A stretch of DNA of 26,670 bases from an uncultured Actinomycetes bacterium (GCA_937876275.1 CALFIA010000224.1:1-26670), one strand, 5' to 3'; positions 7,071 to 15,579 are shown, counted from the first letter of the stretch. The notes: generated by a model from the sequence alone, not told the origin. Numbers and translations are program-made.

Positions 7071-8158
7071 CCGAGGGACAGGCGCTCGGCGAAGGCCTCG
7101 ACGGCAGCATCCGTGGCAGTGAACGCAATGCGAACGTGGTGCGACCCTGCAGTGCCGTAGAAGTCACCGGGCGTAACCAGGATGCCCCTGTCGGCGAACC
7201 AGCTGACGGTCTCCCAGCAGGGCTCACCGCGGGTGGCCCACAGGTACAGACCGGCTTCACCGTGATCGATGGTGAAGCCATGCGCGCGCAGAGAGTCCGC
7301 AAGGATCTGACGGCGAGTTCGGTAGAGATCGCGCTGGGCGGTCACGTGGGCATCGTCGGAGTACGCGACAGCGGCAGCGTGCTGCACGGGAGCCGGCACC
7401 ATCAGGCCTAGATGCTTGCGCACCACGAGAAGAGCGCGAAGTACCTCGGGATCACCCGCAGTGAAGCCGAATCGGTAGCCCGCCAGGCTCGAGCGCTTCG
7501 ACAGCGAATGAACGGCCAGCACGCCTTCATGGGTGTCACCGGAAACCGACGGATGCAGCACCGAGACCGGCTCGGCATCCCAGCCGAGCTCGATGTAGCA
7601 CTCATCGCTGACGAGCAATGCTCCGGTGGCACGGGCATACGCCACGAGCTCGCGTAGTCGTTCGGGCGTCAGAACTTCGCCTGTGGGGTTCGACGGAGAG
7701 TTGATCCAGATCAGGTCAGCGCGGTCTGCAGTCTCCGGTGCATCGGTTGCCGTGATGCGGGCACCGACGAGAGCCGCGCCCACGGCGTAGGTCGGATACG
7801 CCACTGTCGGGATGATGACGTGCGACTCGGCACCGAGCCCGAGCAGGGTCGGCAGCAGGGCGATTAATTCCTTGGAGCCGATCGTCGGCAAAATGGCATC
7901 CGGGCTGACGACGGCACCAAGAGTTCGCTGCGCCCAGTCGGCGCATGCGCGTCGAAGATCGGGAGTTCCGACAGTCGTGGGGTATCCGTGAGCGTCAGAG
8001 GAATCGCGCAGTGCGCGCTGGACGATCTCCGGGGTGGAATCAACCGGGGTGCCGATTGACAGATCGACGATGCCGCCGGGATATGTACGCGCACGCTCGC
8101 CGAACGGCGTCAGGAGATCCCAGGGGAAATCCGGAAGCCGCTCGGCGGGCGACGACAT
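7067..8158 (-). CDS. dapC: N-succinyldiaminopimelate aminotransferase
   Basis: PLP-dependent class I/II aminotransferase of 363 residues. It is predicted to make N-succinyl-LL-diaminopimelate from the keto product of DapD, with glutamate as amino donor. Visible features are the N-terminal IVDLSIGTPVDSTPE, the NSPSNPTGEVL substrate/PLP motif, DECYIELGWD, and the PLP lysine Lys221 in SLSKRSSLAGYRFGF. The C-terminal arginine motif is HHVRIAFT. It sits 2 bp downstream of the ferredoxin gene on the same strand, the arrangement of Rv1177-Rv1178 in M. tuberculosis, which supports the DapC assignment over other aminotransferases. With dapD and dapE in the same window, all succinylase-branch steps are present locally. 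Confidence 0.9.
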   Translation of the reverse strand: MSSPAERLPDFPWDLLTPFGERARTYPGGIVDLSIGTPVDSTPEIVQRALRDSSDAHGYPTTVGTPDLRRACADWAQRTLGAVVSPDAILPTIGSKELIALLPTLLGLGAESHVIIPTVAYPTYAVGAALVGARITATDAPETADRADLIWINSPSNPTGEVLTPERLRELVAYARATGALLVSDECYIELGWDAEPVSVLHPSVSGDTHEGVLAVHSLSKRSSLAGYRFGFTAGDPEVLRALLVVRKHLGLMVPAPVQHAAAVAYSDDAHVTAQRDLYRTRRQILADSLRAHGFTIDHGEAGLYLWATRGEPCWETVSWFADRGILVTPGDFYGTAGSHHVRIAFTATDAAVEAFAERLSLG

Positions 8159-8160
8159 GA

Positions 8161-8487
8161 TCAGTGGTCGTGCTCCTGCGGCGGCACGGTGGCCAGCAGC
8201 GCAGCATCAGTGGTCTGGGCGCCGAGCTTCGCGGCTCCGCCCGGTGAACCGAGATCAGCGAAGAACTCCGCATTGGCTGCGGTGAAGTCCTTCCACTCAT
8301 CGGGGACGTCATCCTCGTAGAAGATGGCCTCGACGGGGCAGACGGGCTCGCAGGCACCGCAGTCGACGCACTCATCGGGCTGGATGTAGAGCATCCGGCC
8401 ACCCTCGTAAATGCAGTCGACAGGGCACTCTTCGATGCAGGCCTTGTCCTTCAGGTCTACACAGGGCATTGCGATGACGTAGGTCAC
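8161..8487 (-). CDS. fdxA: 7Fe ferredoxin (3Fe-4S / 4Fe-4S)
   Basis: A small electron carrier of 108 residues. Cysteines follow the seven-iron ferredoxin pattern. Cys9, Cys17 and Cys50 are expected to bind the 3Fe-4S cluster; Cys21, Cys40, Cys43 and Cys46 bind the 4Fe-4S cluster (CVDCGACEPVCPVEAI). Cys25 is an extra cysteine. The acidic C-terminal half (FYEDDVPDEWKDFTAANAEF) is the usual extension of the FdxA/FdxC group; the last ~25 residues are Ala/Gly-rich and end in HDH. The start is GTG 8487, fixed by GGAGG 5 nt upstream. It is the first gene of a pair with dapC. The Rv1177 (fdxC) counterpart is in the same place in mycobacteria. The electron-transfer partner is not known from context. 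Confidence 0.95.
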   Translation of the reverse strand: MTYVIAMPCVDLKDKACIEECPVDCIYEGGRMLYIQPDECVDCGACEPVCPVEAIFYEDDVPDEWKDFTAANAEFFADLGSPGGAAKLGAQTTDAALLATVPPQEHDH

Positions 8488-8529
8488 CTGAACCTCCGAA
8501 ATATGCGGTTGATCTCTGGCGTGGGGGTA

Positions 8530-8535
8530 AACCTA
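8530..8535 (-). promoter_or_regulatory. Candidate -10 element for ferredoxin-dapC
   Basis: Minus-strand TAGGTT (8535-8530), giving a leader of about 36 nt that contains GGAGG. No clear -35. Confidence 0.35.
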
Positions 8536-8585
8536 CACACACCGGGTCCGACTTCGGCCGATAGGTGACCAAGGCGACATGACCC

Positions 8586-8591
8586 TAGGCT
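8586..8591 (+). promoter_or_regulatory. -10 element of leaderless cysS promoter
   Basis: TAGGCT ends exactly 6 nt before GTG 8598. The intervening GAGGGG touches the start codon, so it is too close to act as a normal Shine-Dalgarno. Confidence 0.5.
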
Positions 8592-8597
8592 GAGGGG

Positions 8598-10034
8598 GTG
8601 CACCTCTACGACACCAAGGCCAAGTCCGTGGTGCCGATCGTGCCCGCCCATGCCGGCTCCTTGAGCATCTACGCGTGCGGGCCGACCGTCTACCGCGATG
8701 CCCACGTCGGCAATATGCGCACCTTCTTGCTTCCCGACCTAATCCGCCGAGCCGCCGAGGCCGAGGGCCTCCAGGTGCGCCTCGTGCAGAACATCACCGA
8801 TGTCGGTCACATGGCCGATGACACCGGGCTTGGCGATGACGCCCTCGGGGCGATTGACGAAGGCCAGGGCGGTGGCGAGGACAAGGTGCTGGCGCAGGCC
8901 GCCCGCGAGGGGCGCGGGGCACTCGCCGTAGCTCGCGCGTACGAAGACGCCTTCCACCGAGATCTCGCCCTGCTGAACATCTATCCCGCCGACGTCTACC
9001 CACGGGCCAGCGACTCGATCCCGCTGATGATCGAGCTCATCACCACCTTGATGAATTCCGGTCACGCGTACGTCGGTGGCGACGGCTCGGTGTTCTTCGA
9101 CGCCCGCAGCTACCCCAAGTACGGCGAACTCAGCGGCAACAAGCTCGACCAGCTTCGACCAGGCCATCGCTTCGATGCCGGTATCGATGATTCCAAGCGC
9201 TTCCATGCCGACTGGGCACTGTGGAAGAAGTCCGGCCCGAACCGCACGCAACTCGTCTGGGACACCCCGTGGGGCGCCGGCTTCCCGGGTTGGCATACCG
9301 AGTGCAGTGCGATGAGCCTGCACTTCCTCGGTGACACCATCGACATCCATACCGGCGGCATCGACCTGCGCTTCCCTCATCATGAGGATGAACGCGCGCA
9401 GAGCAACTCCATCACCGGCACTGAGGTCGTACGGCATTGGGTGCACGGCGAGCACTTGCTGTTCGAAGGTCGCAAGATGAGCAAGTCCACGGGCAACGTC
9501 GTTCTCGTCAGCGACGTCGTCGGGCGCGGCTTCGACCCGCTTGCACTGCGCCTGGCCTTTATGTCGAATCGCTATCGCCAGCAGCTCAACCTGACCTGGG
9601 AATCCATCACTGCCGCCGACACCACGATCAAGCGGTGGCGCGAACGCGTGGCGCAGTGGGCGACTGGCGCATCGGCAGCGCTTTCCGCCGAGCATCTGCA
9701 GGCAATGAAGGCCGCTTTCGCCGACGACCTCGACACCCCACGTGCAATTACCGTGCTTCGTGATCTCGAGAAGGACCCTTCGATCACCGACGGATCAAAG
9801 CTCGAGACCTTCCTCGCCGCGGATCGACTCCTCGGCCTCGACCTCGCACGCGACATCGGCAAGGCACCAGTGGTCGTGGAACTCACTGACGAGGCCGCCG
9901 ACTTGCTCGAGCAGCGTCGCATCGCACGTGCCGAGAAGCAGTGGGCGCGCAGTGATGAACTCCGTGAAGCGCTTGCCGCACTCGGCTTCGCAGTTACCGA
10001 TACGGCCGACGGCCAGGTAGTAGTCGCTACCTAG
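8598..10034 (+). CDS. cysS: Cysteinyl-tRNA synthetase, variant subfamily
   Basis: Class Ia aminoacyl-tRNA synthetase of 478 residues charging tRNA-Cys. The zinc/active-site CGPTVY motif has Cys27; the HIGH-equivalent is HVGN, and the Zn-site segments are WHTECSAMSLHFLG and IHTGGIDLRFPHHEDE. KMSKSTGN is the second class I signature, and a helical anticodon-binding end follows. Instead of the common NITD(I/V)DDKI sequence it reads NITDVGHMADD, then about 20 Gly/Asp-rich residues, then GEDKVLAQAAREGR. This marks a separate CysRS subfamily also seen in archaea and some bacteria. It is not MshC, whose start motif differs (CGITPYDATHLGH). The start is GTG 8598, apparently leaderless. The stop overlaps the convergent VanW gene by 8 bp. 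Confidence 0.9.
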   Translation: MHLYDTKAKSVVPIVPAHAGSLSIYACGPTVYRDAHVGNMRTFLLPDLIRRAAEAEGLQVRLVQNITDVGHMADDTGLGDDALGAIDEGQGGGEDKVLAQAAREGRGALAVARAYEDAFHRDLALLNIYPADVYPRASDSIPLMIELITTLMNSGHAYVGGDGSVFFDARSYPKYGELSGNKLDQLRPGHRFDAGIDDSKRFHADWALWKKSGPNRTQLVWDTPWGAGFPGWHTECSAMSLHFLGDTIDIHTGGIDLRFPHHEDERAQSNSITGTEVVRHWVHGEHLLFEGRKMSKSTGNVVLVSDVVGRGFDPLALRLAFMSNRYRQQLNLTWESITAADTTIKRWRERVAQWATGASAALSAEHLQAMKAAFADDLDTPRAITVLRDLEKDPSITDGSKLETFLAADRLLGLDLARDIGKAPVVVELTDEAADLLEQRRIARAEKQWARSDELREALAALGFAVTDTADGQVVVAT

Positions 10035-11991
10035 CCGACTTCGAAGGCTGAGGCGTTGCCTTGCCCGGCTTTTTACTGGACTTCGGAGATGGGCTCGCAT
10101 CCTGGGTCGGCGCACCATCACCGCTCGATGCAGCCGAGGCCTTTGGCTTTCCGCTCGCTGACGCCGAGTCACTTACCTTCGCGCCGGGCTGGGCTGTCGT
10201 CGAGCCAGGGGGAGCACAGGTGGCCTTCGCATTCGGCTTCGAGCTCGGCTTAGGAAGTTCGCCGGGAAGACACTCAGGCAACGGCTTGGGTTTCTTGCCG
10301 CAGATCACCTTAGGTGCGGGCTTGTATGCGGTGCTGAAAGTCTCACGCTTGGCCTCAGCACCATCCTTGTAGAACACGCGGTCGACATTGATGTCAAAGC
10401 CTTCCGAGCCCTCCTGACCCAGGCACTTATCCGACTTGTCGTAGATCGTGGCAAAGGGCTTGATGTTGGTCTTTGGACCGAATTCAGCCTTGATGTCGTC
10501 GTAGACCTTCGTGCTCCAGAAATTCACCGTCATCGACGTATTCGTCATCTTGGTCGTGATGAATACTCCGTATGGACTCGTGTTCTTGAAGCTCATGTCG
10601 AACAATCCCCAGCCGACCGTGGCCTCGAGACCTGCCTGGTATCGCGAGATGTAAATCGAGTGCGCCTGCACGTGCTCCGGTTGCATCCCGGCGAAGAAGG
10701 CGCCCGTCCACACTGTGGTTGCCGATGCCGACACTCCACCACCGAGGTCTTCGGCAAATACTCCGCCCGGGCCGATCAGGAATCCGACGGTGTAACCGTT
10801 CTTCACCGTGCGCTCGTGAATGGTGTCATTGAGTGAGAAAGTCTCTCCGGGCATCAGCAATGTGCCGTTGACGTACTTCGCAGCCTGGCCGATGTTCTGC
10901 ACGCGATAGGCGGCGTACGGGAAGTGCTGGGTGAAGGTCGAGATGCGTTCGGTCACGCCAAGTGCCTGCGCCTGCTCAGTCGTGAGCTCAGGCTCACGCA
11001 CGCCCATCGTCACGGTGACCGAGCGGTTCGGCTCGGGATTGCCGATCACGGTGAGCACCTGCGATGCCAATTCCTCGTCGGAGACACCATTGCCGACCAC
11101 CGACGGCACGACAACCGGCTTGCCCTTGACGATCTCGAATGTCGCATTGCGACCCTTGGTCTCGACTCCCTTGAGCTGCTTGGCAATGGCCTGGTGCAGC
11201 ACGGCGCCGTCGAGTGAGGGAACGAAGTGATCGCCTTCGGGCGTGAAATTGAGAGCGTGGGCAAGAGCCGGCGCAGGAATCGTCGCGACAGTGCCCGCTG
11301 CATCAACCTGAACAGGTGCGCTCATCGCACTCGCGGCCAGGGCCTTGGCCTGATCAACCGCCGCCGGCGTGATGGTCGGCTCCGCGGCAGCCACGGGGGC
11401 TGCGAGCGGATGGCGCGGCAGCATGAACGCGGCACTGAGCTTGTCGGCCATCGCGGCTTGATCGAGAGCGAGACCTGGCTTGCCCGGCACGACCTTCGTG
11501 CCCTTCTTCGTCACGCTGATACTCGGCTCGATCGCGGGCTGATCAATGGTGTCAGCGAGCTGCGCGACCTGCGATGACAGCTTTGCGGTGTCGATATTCG
11601 TGACCGGCTCCAGTTGATGAGTGCCAGCAAGACTGCCGATCATGGCGAACGGATTAAGCGTGCGACCTGAGGCCTGCTCGACCGTGGCCTCAGCATCGAA
11701 GGTCAGGCCTGCGGCCACCGGATCGACCTGCAACTGCTGCTCGCCGGAGCGCACCTTGAGCGGCTTGGTCGCCACCTTGCCAATCGAGTCATTGAGAGTG
11801 GCGACCGCTTCCTCGCGGGAGAGGCCGCCGATATTGACGCCATTGACCGTGGTGCCGGAGCGCACTCCGCCACCGGTCACGACGATGGCTGCGACATAGA
11901 GAGCGATGAGGACGGCGACAGCCGCGAGGCCGATCAGGATGAGCTTGCGTGCGGCATCGGATGCAGGCAGCTGCCAGCGATGCTCGGTCAC
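10027..11991 (-). CDS. VanW-family protein with putative peptidoglycan-binding domains
   Basis: A 654-residue membrane-anchored envelope protein. After a short cytoplasmic start there is one membrane helix (about 17-38). Two or more extracytoplasmic repeats follow, each opening like VNGVNIGGLSREEAVATL or a related pattern (PG_binding_4-like, about 45-330). The VanW domain is at about 345-490 (PYAAYRVQNIGQAAKYVNG, LMPGETFSLND, GGGVSASATTVWTGAFFAG). The last ~90 residues are a Pro/Ser/Lys-rich low-complexity tail, preceded by a Cys pair region (KVICGKKPKPLPECLPGE). VanW proteins are linked to glycopeptide resistance clusters by name only; the biochemical role is unknown. The start is GTG 11991. 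A TACCAT -10 candidate lies about 50 bp upstream. It converges on cysS with an 8-bp overlap. Confidence 0.88.
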   Translation of the reverse strand: MTEHRWQLPASDAARKLILIGLAAVAVLIALYVAAIVVTGGGVRSGTTVNGVNIGGLSREEAVATLNDSIGKVATKPLKVRSGEQQLQVDPVAAGLTFDAEATVEQASGRTLNPFAMIGSLAGTHQLEPVTNIDTAKLSSQVAQLADTIDQPAIEPSISVTKKGTKVVPGKPGLALDQAAMADKLSAAFMLPRHPLAAPVAAAEPTITPAAVDQAKALAASAMSAPVQVDAAGTVATIPAPALAHALNFTPEGDHFVPSLDGAVLHQAIAKQLKGVETKGRNATFEIVKGKPVVVPSVVGNGVSDEELASQVLTVIGNPEPNRSVTVTMGVREPELTTEQAQALGVTERISTFTQHFPYAAYRVQNIGQAAKYVNGTLLMPGETFSLNDTIHERTVKNGYTVGFLIGPGGVFAEDLGGGVSASATTVWTGAFFAGMQPEHVQAHSIYISRYQAGLEATVGWGLFDMSFKNTSPYGVFITTKMTNTSMTVNFWSTKVYDDIKAEFGPKTNIKPFATIYDKSDKCLGQEGSEGFDINVDRVFYKDGAEAKRETFSTAYKPAPKVICGKKPKPLPECLPGELPKPSSKPNAKATCAPPGSTTAQPGAKVSDSASASGKPKASAASSGDGAPTQDASPSPKSSKKPGKATPQPSKSAR

Positions 11992-12041
11992 GGGTGAGGC
12001 TCCCAGGTGCGTGGTGTCGCGCCGACGGCCGTCGACTCACC

Positions 12042-12047
12042 ATGGTA
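12042..12047 (-). promoter_or_regulatory. Candidate -10 element for the VanW gene
   Basis: Minus-strand TACCAT (12047-12042) in the 119-bp gap between the DUF6113-like gene and the VanW gene. Predicted leader about 44 nt. No recognisable -35. Confidence 0.3.
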
Positions 12048-12110
12048 GGCCGACGAGACGGGCATTTCGGATGTGCGACTCACCCCCGACGGGGCCAATG
12101 GTCCGTAGAT

Positions 12111-12536
12111 CTAGGCAAGGCGCGGCGCGGCGCGCCGCAGTGGCACCGGGATAGTCGCGGTAGCGGCGGCCAGAACTACTCCGCCGATCAGGTAGAACAG
12201 CTGCCGCCCACCGCCCGAGAGCGCGATGCTGCCGCCGGGTGACTCCGAGCTCAGGAGAACGGTCATGGCAAGCCATCCGATGAACGCAGCCCAGGCCGAC
12301 CAGCGAGTCATGGCCAGCCAGGCAGCGCCGCGCACGGTGAGCACGAGGACCAGAAGTGCCAGCAGCGCGCCCCAGGGAATCACCACATAGCCCCAGGGCG
12401 ACTCCCAGACGTAACGCATGGCCTGCACGTAACCCCCGAGAATTCCTATGACGATTCCCGCGAGCAGACCGACCATTCCGAGGCCGAGCCGACGTGGCGG
12501 CATCGACTCTGTGCCGACCGGTGTCGGATCAGCCAT
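12111..12536 (-). CDS. Integral membrane protein, DUF6113-like (Rv1171 position)
   Basis: A 141-residue protein with four predicted membrane helices (about 18-40, 50-70, 78-95 and 110-130), a short charged N-terminus (MADPTPVGTES) and a basic C-terminus. No catalytic motif is visible. In mycobacteria and streptomycetes a small membrane protein of this type directly follows mshB, and I place it in that family from context and topology. The ATG at 12536 shares its A with the TGA of mshB (TGATG), so it is translationally coupled to mshB. Function unknown; a link to mycothiol is suggested only by position. Confidence 0.85.
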   Translation of the reverse strand: MADPTPVGTESMPPRRLGLGMVGLLAGIVIGILGGYVQAMRYVWESPWGYVVIPWGALLALLVLVLTVRGAAWLAMTRWSAWAAFIGWLAMTVLLSSESPGGSIALSGGGRQLFYLIGGVVLAAATATIPVPLRRAAPRLA

Positions 12537-13420
12537 CAGGCCGGGATCCCGGCGAAGAGATCAGTCTCGAGGCCGGCGGCATTGCGCGAGGTCCCGGGCT
12601 CACCGAGTGCGAGTCGGAAGTATTCGGAGGAGAAGGCTTCTGCGCCCACGCCATCAGCCAAAGCGAATAGCCCGCCGTCGACACTGATCTGAGTGCCGTG
12701 CGCACGCATTGCTGAAAGCTTGCGCGGCAGGAACTCGGCTCCTTCGATCACCGTGGTGATGAGTTCATCATCGCAAGCGAAAGGAATGTCGTCGGGATCC
12801 ATCATCGCGAACTCGCTGTCTGAGCCCTGCGCCTTCAGTGCCTCGATCGATGCACGCATGATGCTCTTGGGGAACGCTGGCCAGTACACCTTCGTGACGT
12901 GCCATGGTGCGCCGAGTTCAGGACGGAAAGTCGCCGATGCAGCGAGATCCAGCGCGTAGTGCGTGACGCGATGCGCCTGAATGTGATCGGGGTGCCCGTA
13001 GCCACCGAAGTCGTCATAGGTCACGACAACCTGCGGCCGCACCTCGCGAATGATCGGCACGAGTTCGAGTGCCGCGACGAGGAGGTCAGTGCGCCAGAAG
13101 CAATCCGCGCGATCGTTCGGGGGCGTGCCCACCATGCCTGAGTCACGGAACCGGCCGGGGCCGCCCAGCAGTCGCCAGTCAGTGATGCCCAGTGCCTTCA
13201 TGGCCTCGGCAAGCTCGGTCTGGCGATGTGCGCCGAGGGTGTCGGTGCGATCGGCTGCCAGATGCGCGAGGTCTTCGAGGATCACCTCGCCCTCCTCGCC
13301 AAGGGTGCAGGTGACCAGGGTGACCTCGGTGCCCTCGGCCGCATACTTGGCCATGGTGATGCCGGTGCCGATGGTCTCGTCATCGGGATGGGCATGGACG
13401 AGGAGGAGTCGCTGAGTCAC
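12536..13420 (-). CDS. mshB: N-acetyl-1-D-myo-inositol-2-amino-2-deoxy-alpha-D-glucopyranoside deacetylase (mycothiol synthesis)
   Basis: Zinc deacetylase that makes GlcN-Ins from GlcNAc-Ins in mycothiol biosynthesis. From GTG 13420 it is 294 residues, the normal size. The N-terminal AHPDDE motif gives His11 and Asp14 as zinc ligands and Asp13 as probable base; the third ligand is His146 in GGYGHPDH. TCTLGEEGEV and the GGPGRFRDSGM substrate loop are typical of MshB rather than the related Mca. The frame is open to 13549, but the extra 43 residues are unlike the family, and TACCCT (minus strand 13432-13427) ends 6 nt before GTG 13420 with no Shine-Dalgarno, indicating a leaderless start. It is coupled to the DUF6113-like gene and divergent from the S9 peptidase. 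Its presence implies mycothiol-based redox buffering. Confidence 0.95.
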   Translation of the reverse strand: MTQRLLLVHAHPDDETIGTGITMAKYAAEGTEVTLVTCTLGEEGEVILEDLAHLAADRTDTLGAHRQTELAEAMKALGITDWRLLGGPGRFRDSGMVGTPPNDRADCFWRTDLLVAALELVPIIREVRPQVVVTYDDFGGYGHPDHIQAHRVTHYALDLAASATFRPELGAPWHVTKVYWPAFPKSIMRASIEALKAQGSDSEFAMMDPDDIPFACDDELITTVIEGAEFLPRKLSAMRAHGTQISVDGGLFALADGVGAEAFSSEYFRLALGEPGTSRNAAGLETDLFAGIPA

Positions 13421-13426
13421 CCGCCC

Positions 13427-13432
13427 AGGGTA
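13427..13432 (-). promoter_or_regulatory. -10 element of leaderless mshB promoter
   Basis: Minus-strand TACCCT, exactly 6 nt before GTG 13420. No ribosome site is present. Confidence 0.5.
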
Positions 13433-13439
13433 CCGAGAG

Positions 13440-13453
13440 GCCCTAGGTAGGGC
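13440..13453. repeat. Perfect 6+2+6 inverted repeat in the mshB / S9 peptidase divergent region
   Basis: GCCCTA-GG-TAGGGC lies between the two divergent starts, 12 bp before ATG 13465 and 8 bp upstream of the mshB -10 element. It is an operator candidate. No -10 matching TANNNT at the 6-nt spacing was found for the peptidase (CACGAT occupies that position). Confidence 0.35.
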
Positions 13454-13464
13454 ACGATGCGCAT

Positions 13465-15579
13465 ATGAGCATTGAAGCCGCGGGCACTGAGACCTTCCCC
13501 CGACAAAAGGCGCGGACGCGCTTCTTCCAGCTCGGGCGCCCACGCTCATTCAGTTGCTCACCCACGGGTGCGCGTGCACTCTTCATCCGAAGTGCGTCGG
13601 GCTCCGACGACCAAGGGTCGCTCTGGCTGCTTGATCTCAACGCCACTACTCCCGAGACCCTTCTCGTCAACGCCGCGAACCTCGGTGGCAGCGATCTGGA
13701 TCTACCTGACGCCGAGAGGGCACGACGTGAGCGCATGCGCGAGGTCGCAGCCGGCATCACGAGCTTCAGTACCGATAGCGCCATGACGCGCGCACTCTTC
13801 ACGGTGTCAGGCATTCCGTATCTCATCGACGTTCCCCAGACTGCCGACACTGACATTGTTCCGACTGAACTCCCGGCACCCGGCCCTGTGGTCGATCCGC
13901 GCTTGAGCAGCGACGGCGCGCATGCCGCCTTCGTCGTCGACGGCGCTTTCTACGTCGTCGAACTTGCGACCATGACTGTCACCTCACTCGCAGAGCCGGA
14001 GGGAGAGAACGACTTCTGGGGCCTCGCCGACTTCATCTCCGCAGAAGAGCTTGAGCGCCTGCGCGGCTACTGGTGGCTTGAGGGCTCGCGAAGCCTGCTC
14101 GTGCAGCACACCGACGAGAGCAACGTGGAGATTCGCTGGATCAGCGATCCGGCGAATCCCGAGAAGGAGCCGGTGCAGCACCGCTACCCGATCGCGGGTA
14201 CCGCGAACCCTGACGTGCGCCTGGCGATACTGGGTCTCGACGGCACGCGTATCGATCTTGACTGGGATCACGAGGCTTTTCCGTACGTCAGCTCCGTGCA
14301 CGTAACCGAGGGCGGAGTCGTTATCAGCCTCCTCACCCGAGACCAGCGCACCCAATCGGTGTGCACACTCGATATCGCGACGGGTGCACTCACCGAGATT
14401 GCTCAGCACGCTGACAATTGCTGGATAGACGTCATTCACGGCGTTCCTGCATTTGCGAGCGACGGGCGTCTGATCGAAGTACTTCCGGATACCGCCACTG
14501 ACACCTACCGAGTTCATGTGGATGGCGTACCGGTCTCCGCCGCCGGTCTGCAGGTGACGGCGGTCATGGAGTCAGCTCATGATCATCTGATCGTGCTGGC
14601 ACAGCCCACGGCGATCACCCAAGCGGGATACCGCATCGGATTCGATGGCTCCTGCGAGGCGCTTACCGATACCGATGCCTGGAGTTCCCTAACTGCAGGC
14701 GGCGAGATGCGCATCATGATGCGCACGAGCGCCACGGAGACTCGCACGGAGTACACGGCGTCCAACGGTGCAACTTCACACGTGATCACCAACCTGGCCG
14801 AGACTCCGATCATCACGCCCCAGGCGCATTTCGTCACCGCAGGCGCACGCGGGCTCAATTGCATCGTGCTGCTGCCCACCGGCTACTCACGCGGTGGCGA
14901 GAAGCTGCCGGTGATCATGAGCCCGTATGGCGGCCCACATGCGCAGCGCGTCATCAGTGCGGCCGGCAGTTTCCTCACCGAGCAGTGGCTCGCCGATCAG
15001 GGCTTTGCTGTCGTCATCGTCGATGGCACGGGCACGCCTGGCCGCGGGCCGGCCTGGGAGCGCGAGATCCATCTCGATCTCGCTACCGGAATCCTTCAGG
15101 ACCAAGTCGATGGCCTGGAGGCATGCGCCGCTCAGTTCCCGGAACTCGACCTCGACCGAGTCGGAATTCGCGGCTGGTCATTCGGCGGCTATCTGGCCGC
15201 ACTCGCAGTGCTTGATCGCCCGGACCGCTTCCATGCCGCCGTCGCCGGTGCCCCCGTCACAGAGTGGCGGCTTTACGACACCGCGTACACGGAGCGTTAC
15301 CTCGGTGATCCTGCCGCGAACGCAGATGCCTACGACCTCAGCTCACTTCTGCCGCGGGCACCGAAGCTCATTCGCCCGCTCTTGATCATTCACGGACTGG
15401 CAGACGACAACGTGCTGGTCGCACACACCCTTCAACTGTCGTCCGCCTTGCTGGCCGCAGGCAGGGCACACGATGTGCTTCCCCTCAGCGGCGTCACGCA
15501 CATGACACCGCAAGCCGTCATTACCGAGAACTTGCTGCTCACCGAGGTGGAGTTCTTCACGTCAGCTCTGCGCGCGTAA
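13465..15579 (+). CDS. S9 family peptidase, dipeptidyl peptidase IV-like
   Basis: A 704-residue serine exo-/oligopeptidase. Residues 1 to about 460 form the beta-propeller of the DPP4 N-terminal domain, with an EEL pair in SAEELERLRGYWW that matches the DPP4 double-Glu site for the substrate N-terminus. The alpha/beta-hydrolase domain carries Ser572 in GWSFGGYLA, Asp648 (or 647) in HGLADDNVL and His679 in GVTHMTP. No signal peptide is seen, so it is probably cytoplasmic. It could trim peptides imported by the ABC system encoded downstream on the other strand, though that link is only proximity. ATG 13465 is the best start: FPRQKARTRFFQLGRPRSF right after it is family-like. It converges on the LpqW-like gene across a small hairpin. 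Confidence 0.92.
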   Translation: MSIEAAGTETFPRQKARTRFFQLGRPRSFSCSPTGARALFIRSASGSDDQGSLWLLDLNATTPETLLVNAANLGGSDLDLPDAERARRERMREVAAGITSFSTDSAMTRALFTVSGIPYLIDVPQTADTDIVPTELPAPGPVVDPRLSSDGAHAAFVVDGAFYVVELATMTVTSLAEPEGENDFWGLADFISAEELERLRGYWWLEGSRSLLVQHTDESNVEIRWISDPANPEKEPVQHRYPIAGTANPDVRLAILGLDGTRIDLDWDHEAFPYVSSVHVTEGGVVISLLTRDQRTQSVCTLDIATGALTEIAQHADNCWIDVIHGVPAFASDGRLIEVLPDTATDTYRVHVDGVPVSAAGLQVTAVMESAHDHLIVLAQPTAITQAGYRIGFDGSCEALTDTDAWSSLTAGGEMRIMMRTSATETRTEYTASNGATSHVITNLAETPIITPQAHFVTAGARGLNCIVLLPTGYSRGGEKLPVIMSPYGGPHAQRVISAAGSFLTEQWLADQGFAVVIVDGTGTPGRGPAWEREIHLDLATGILQDQVDGLEACAAQFPELDLDRVGIRGWSFGGYLAALAVLDRPDRFHAAVAGAPVTEWRLYDTAYTERYLGDPAANADAYDLSSLLPRAPKLIRPLLIIHGLADDNVLVAHTLQLSSALLAAGRAHDVLPLSGVTHMTPQAVITENLLLTEVEFFTSALRA

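Noticed and set aside
8739..9695. A 318-codon open frame on the minus strand within cysS
   Set aside because: Antisense shadow of a confidently identified synthetase; no family features and no ribosome site.
8598..10034. Possibility that cysS is mshC (mycothiol ligase), given nearby mshB
   Set aside because: MshC has a different signature around the first active-site motif (CGITPYDATHLGH). This protein has CGPTVY and HVGN plus a full CysRS C-terminal part.
10027..10290. Lys/Pro/Ser-rich tail of the VanW protein as a possible frameshift product or repeat element
   Set aside because: The frame continues without interruption into the stop, and such low-complexity tails are common in actinobacterial envelope proteins.
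13421..13549. N-terminal extension of mshB by 43 codons
   Set aside because: The extension would cross into the S9 peptidase start, is unlike MshB, and the leaderless promoter points to GTG 13420.
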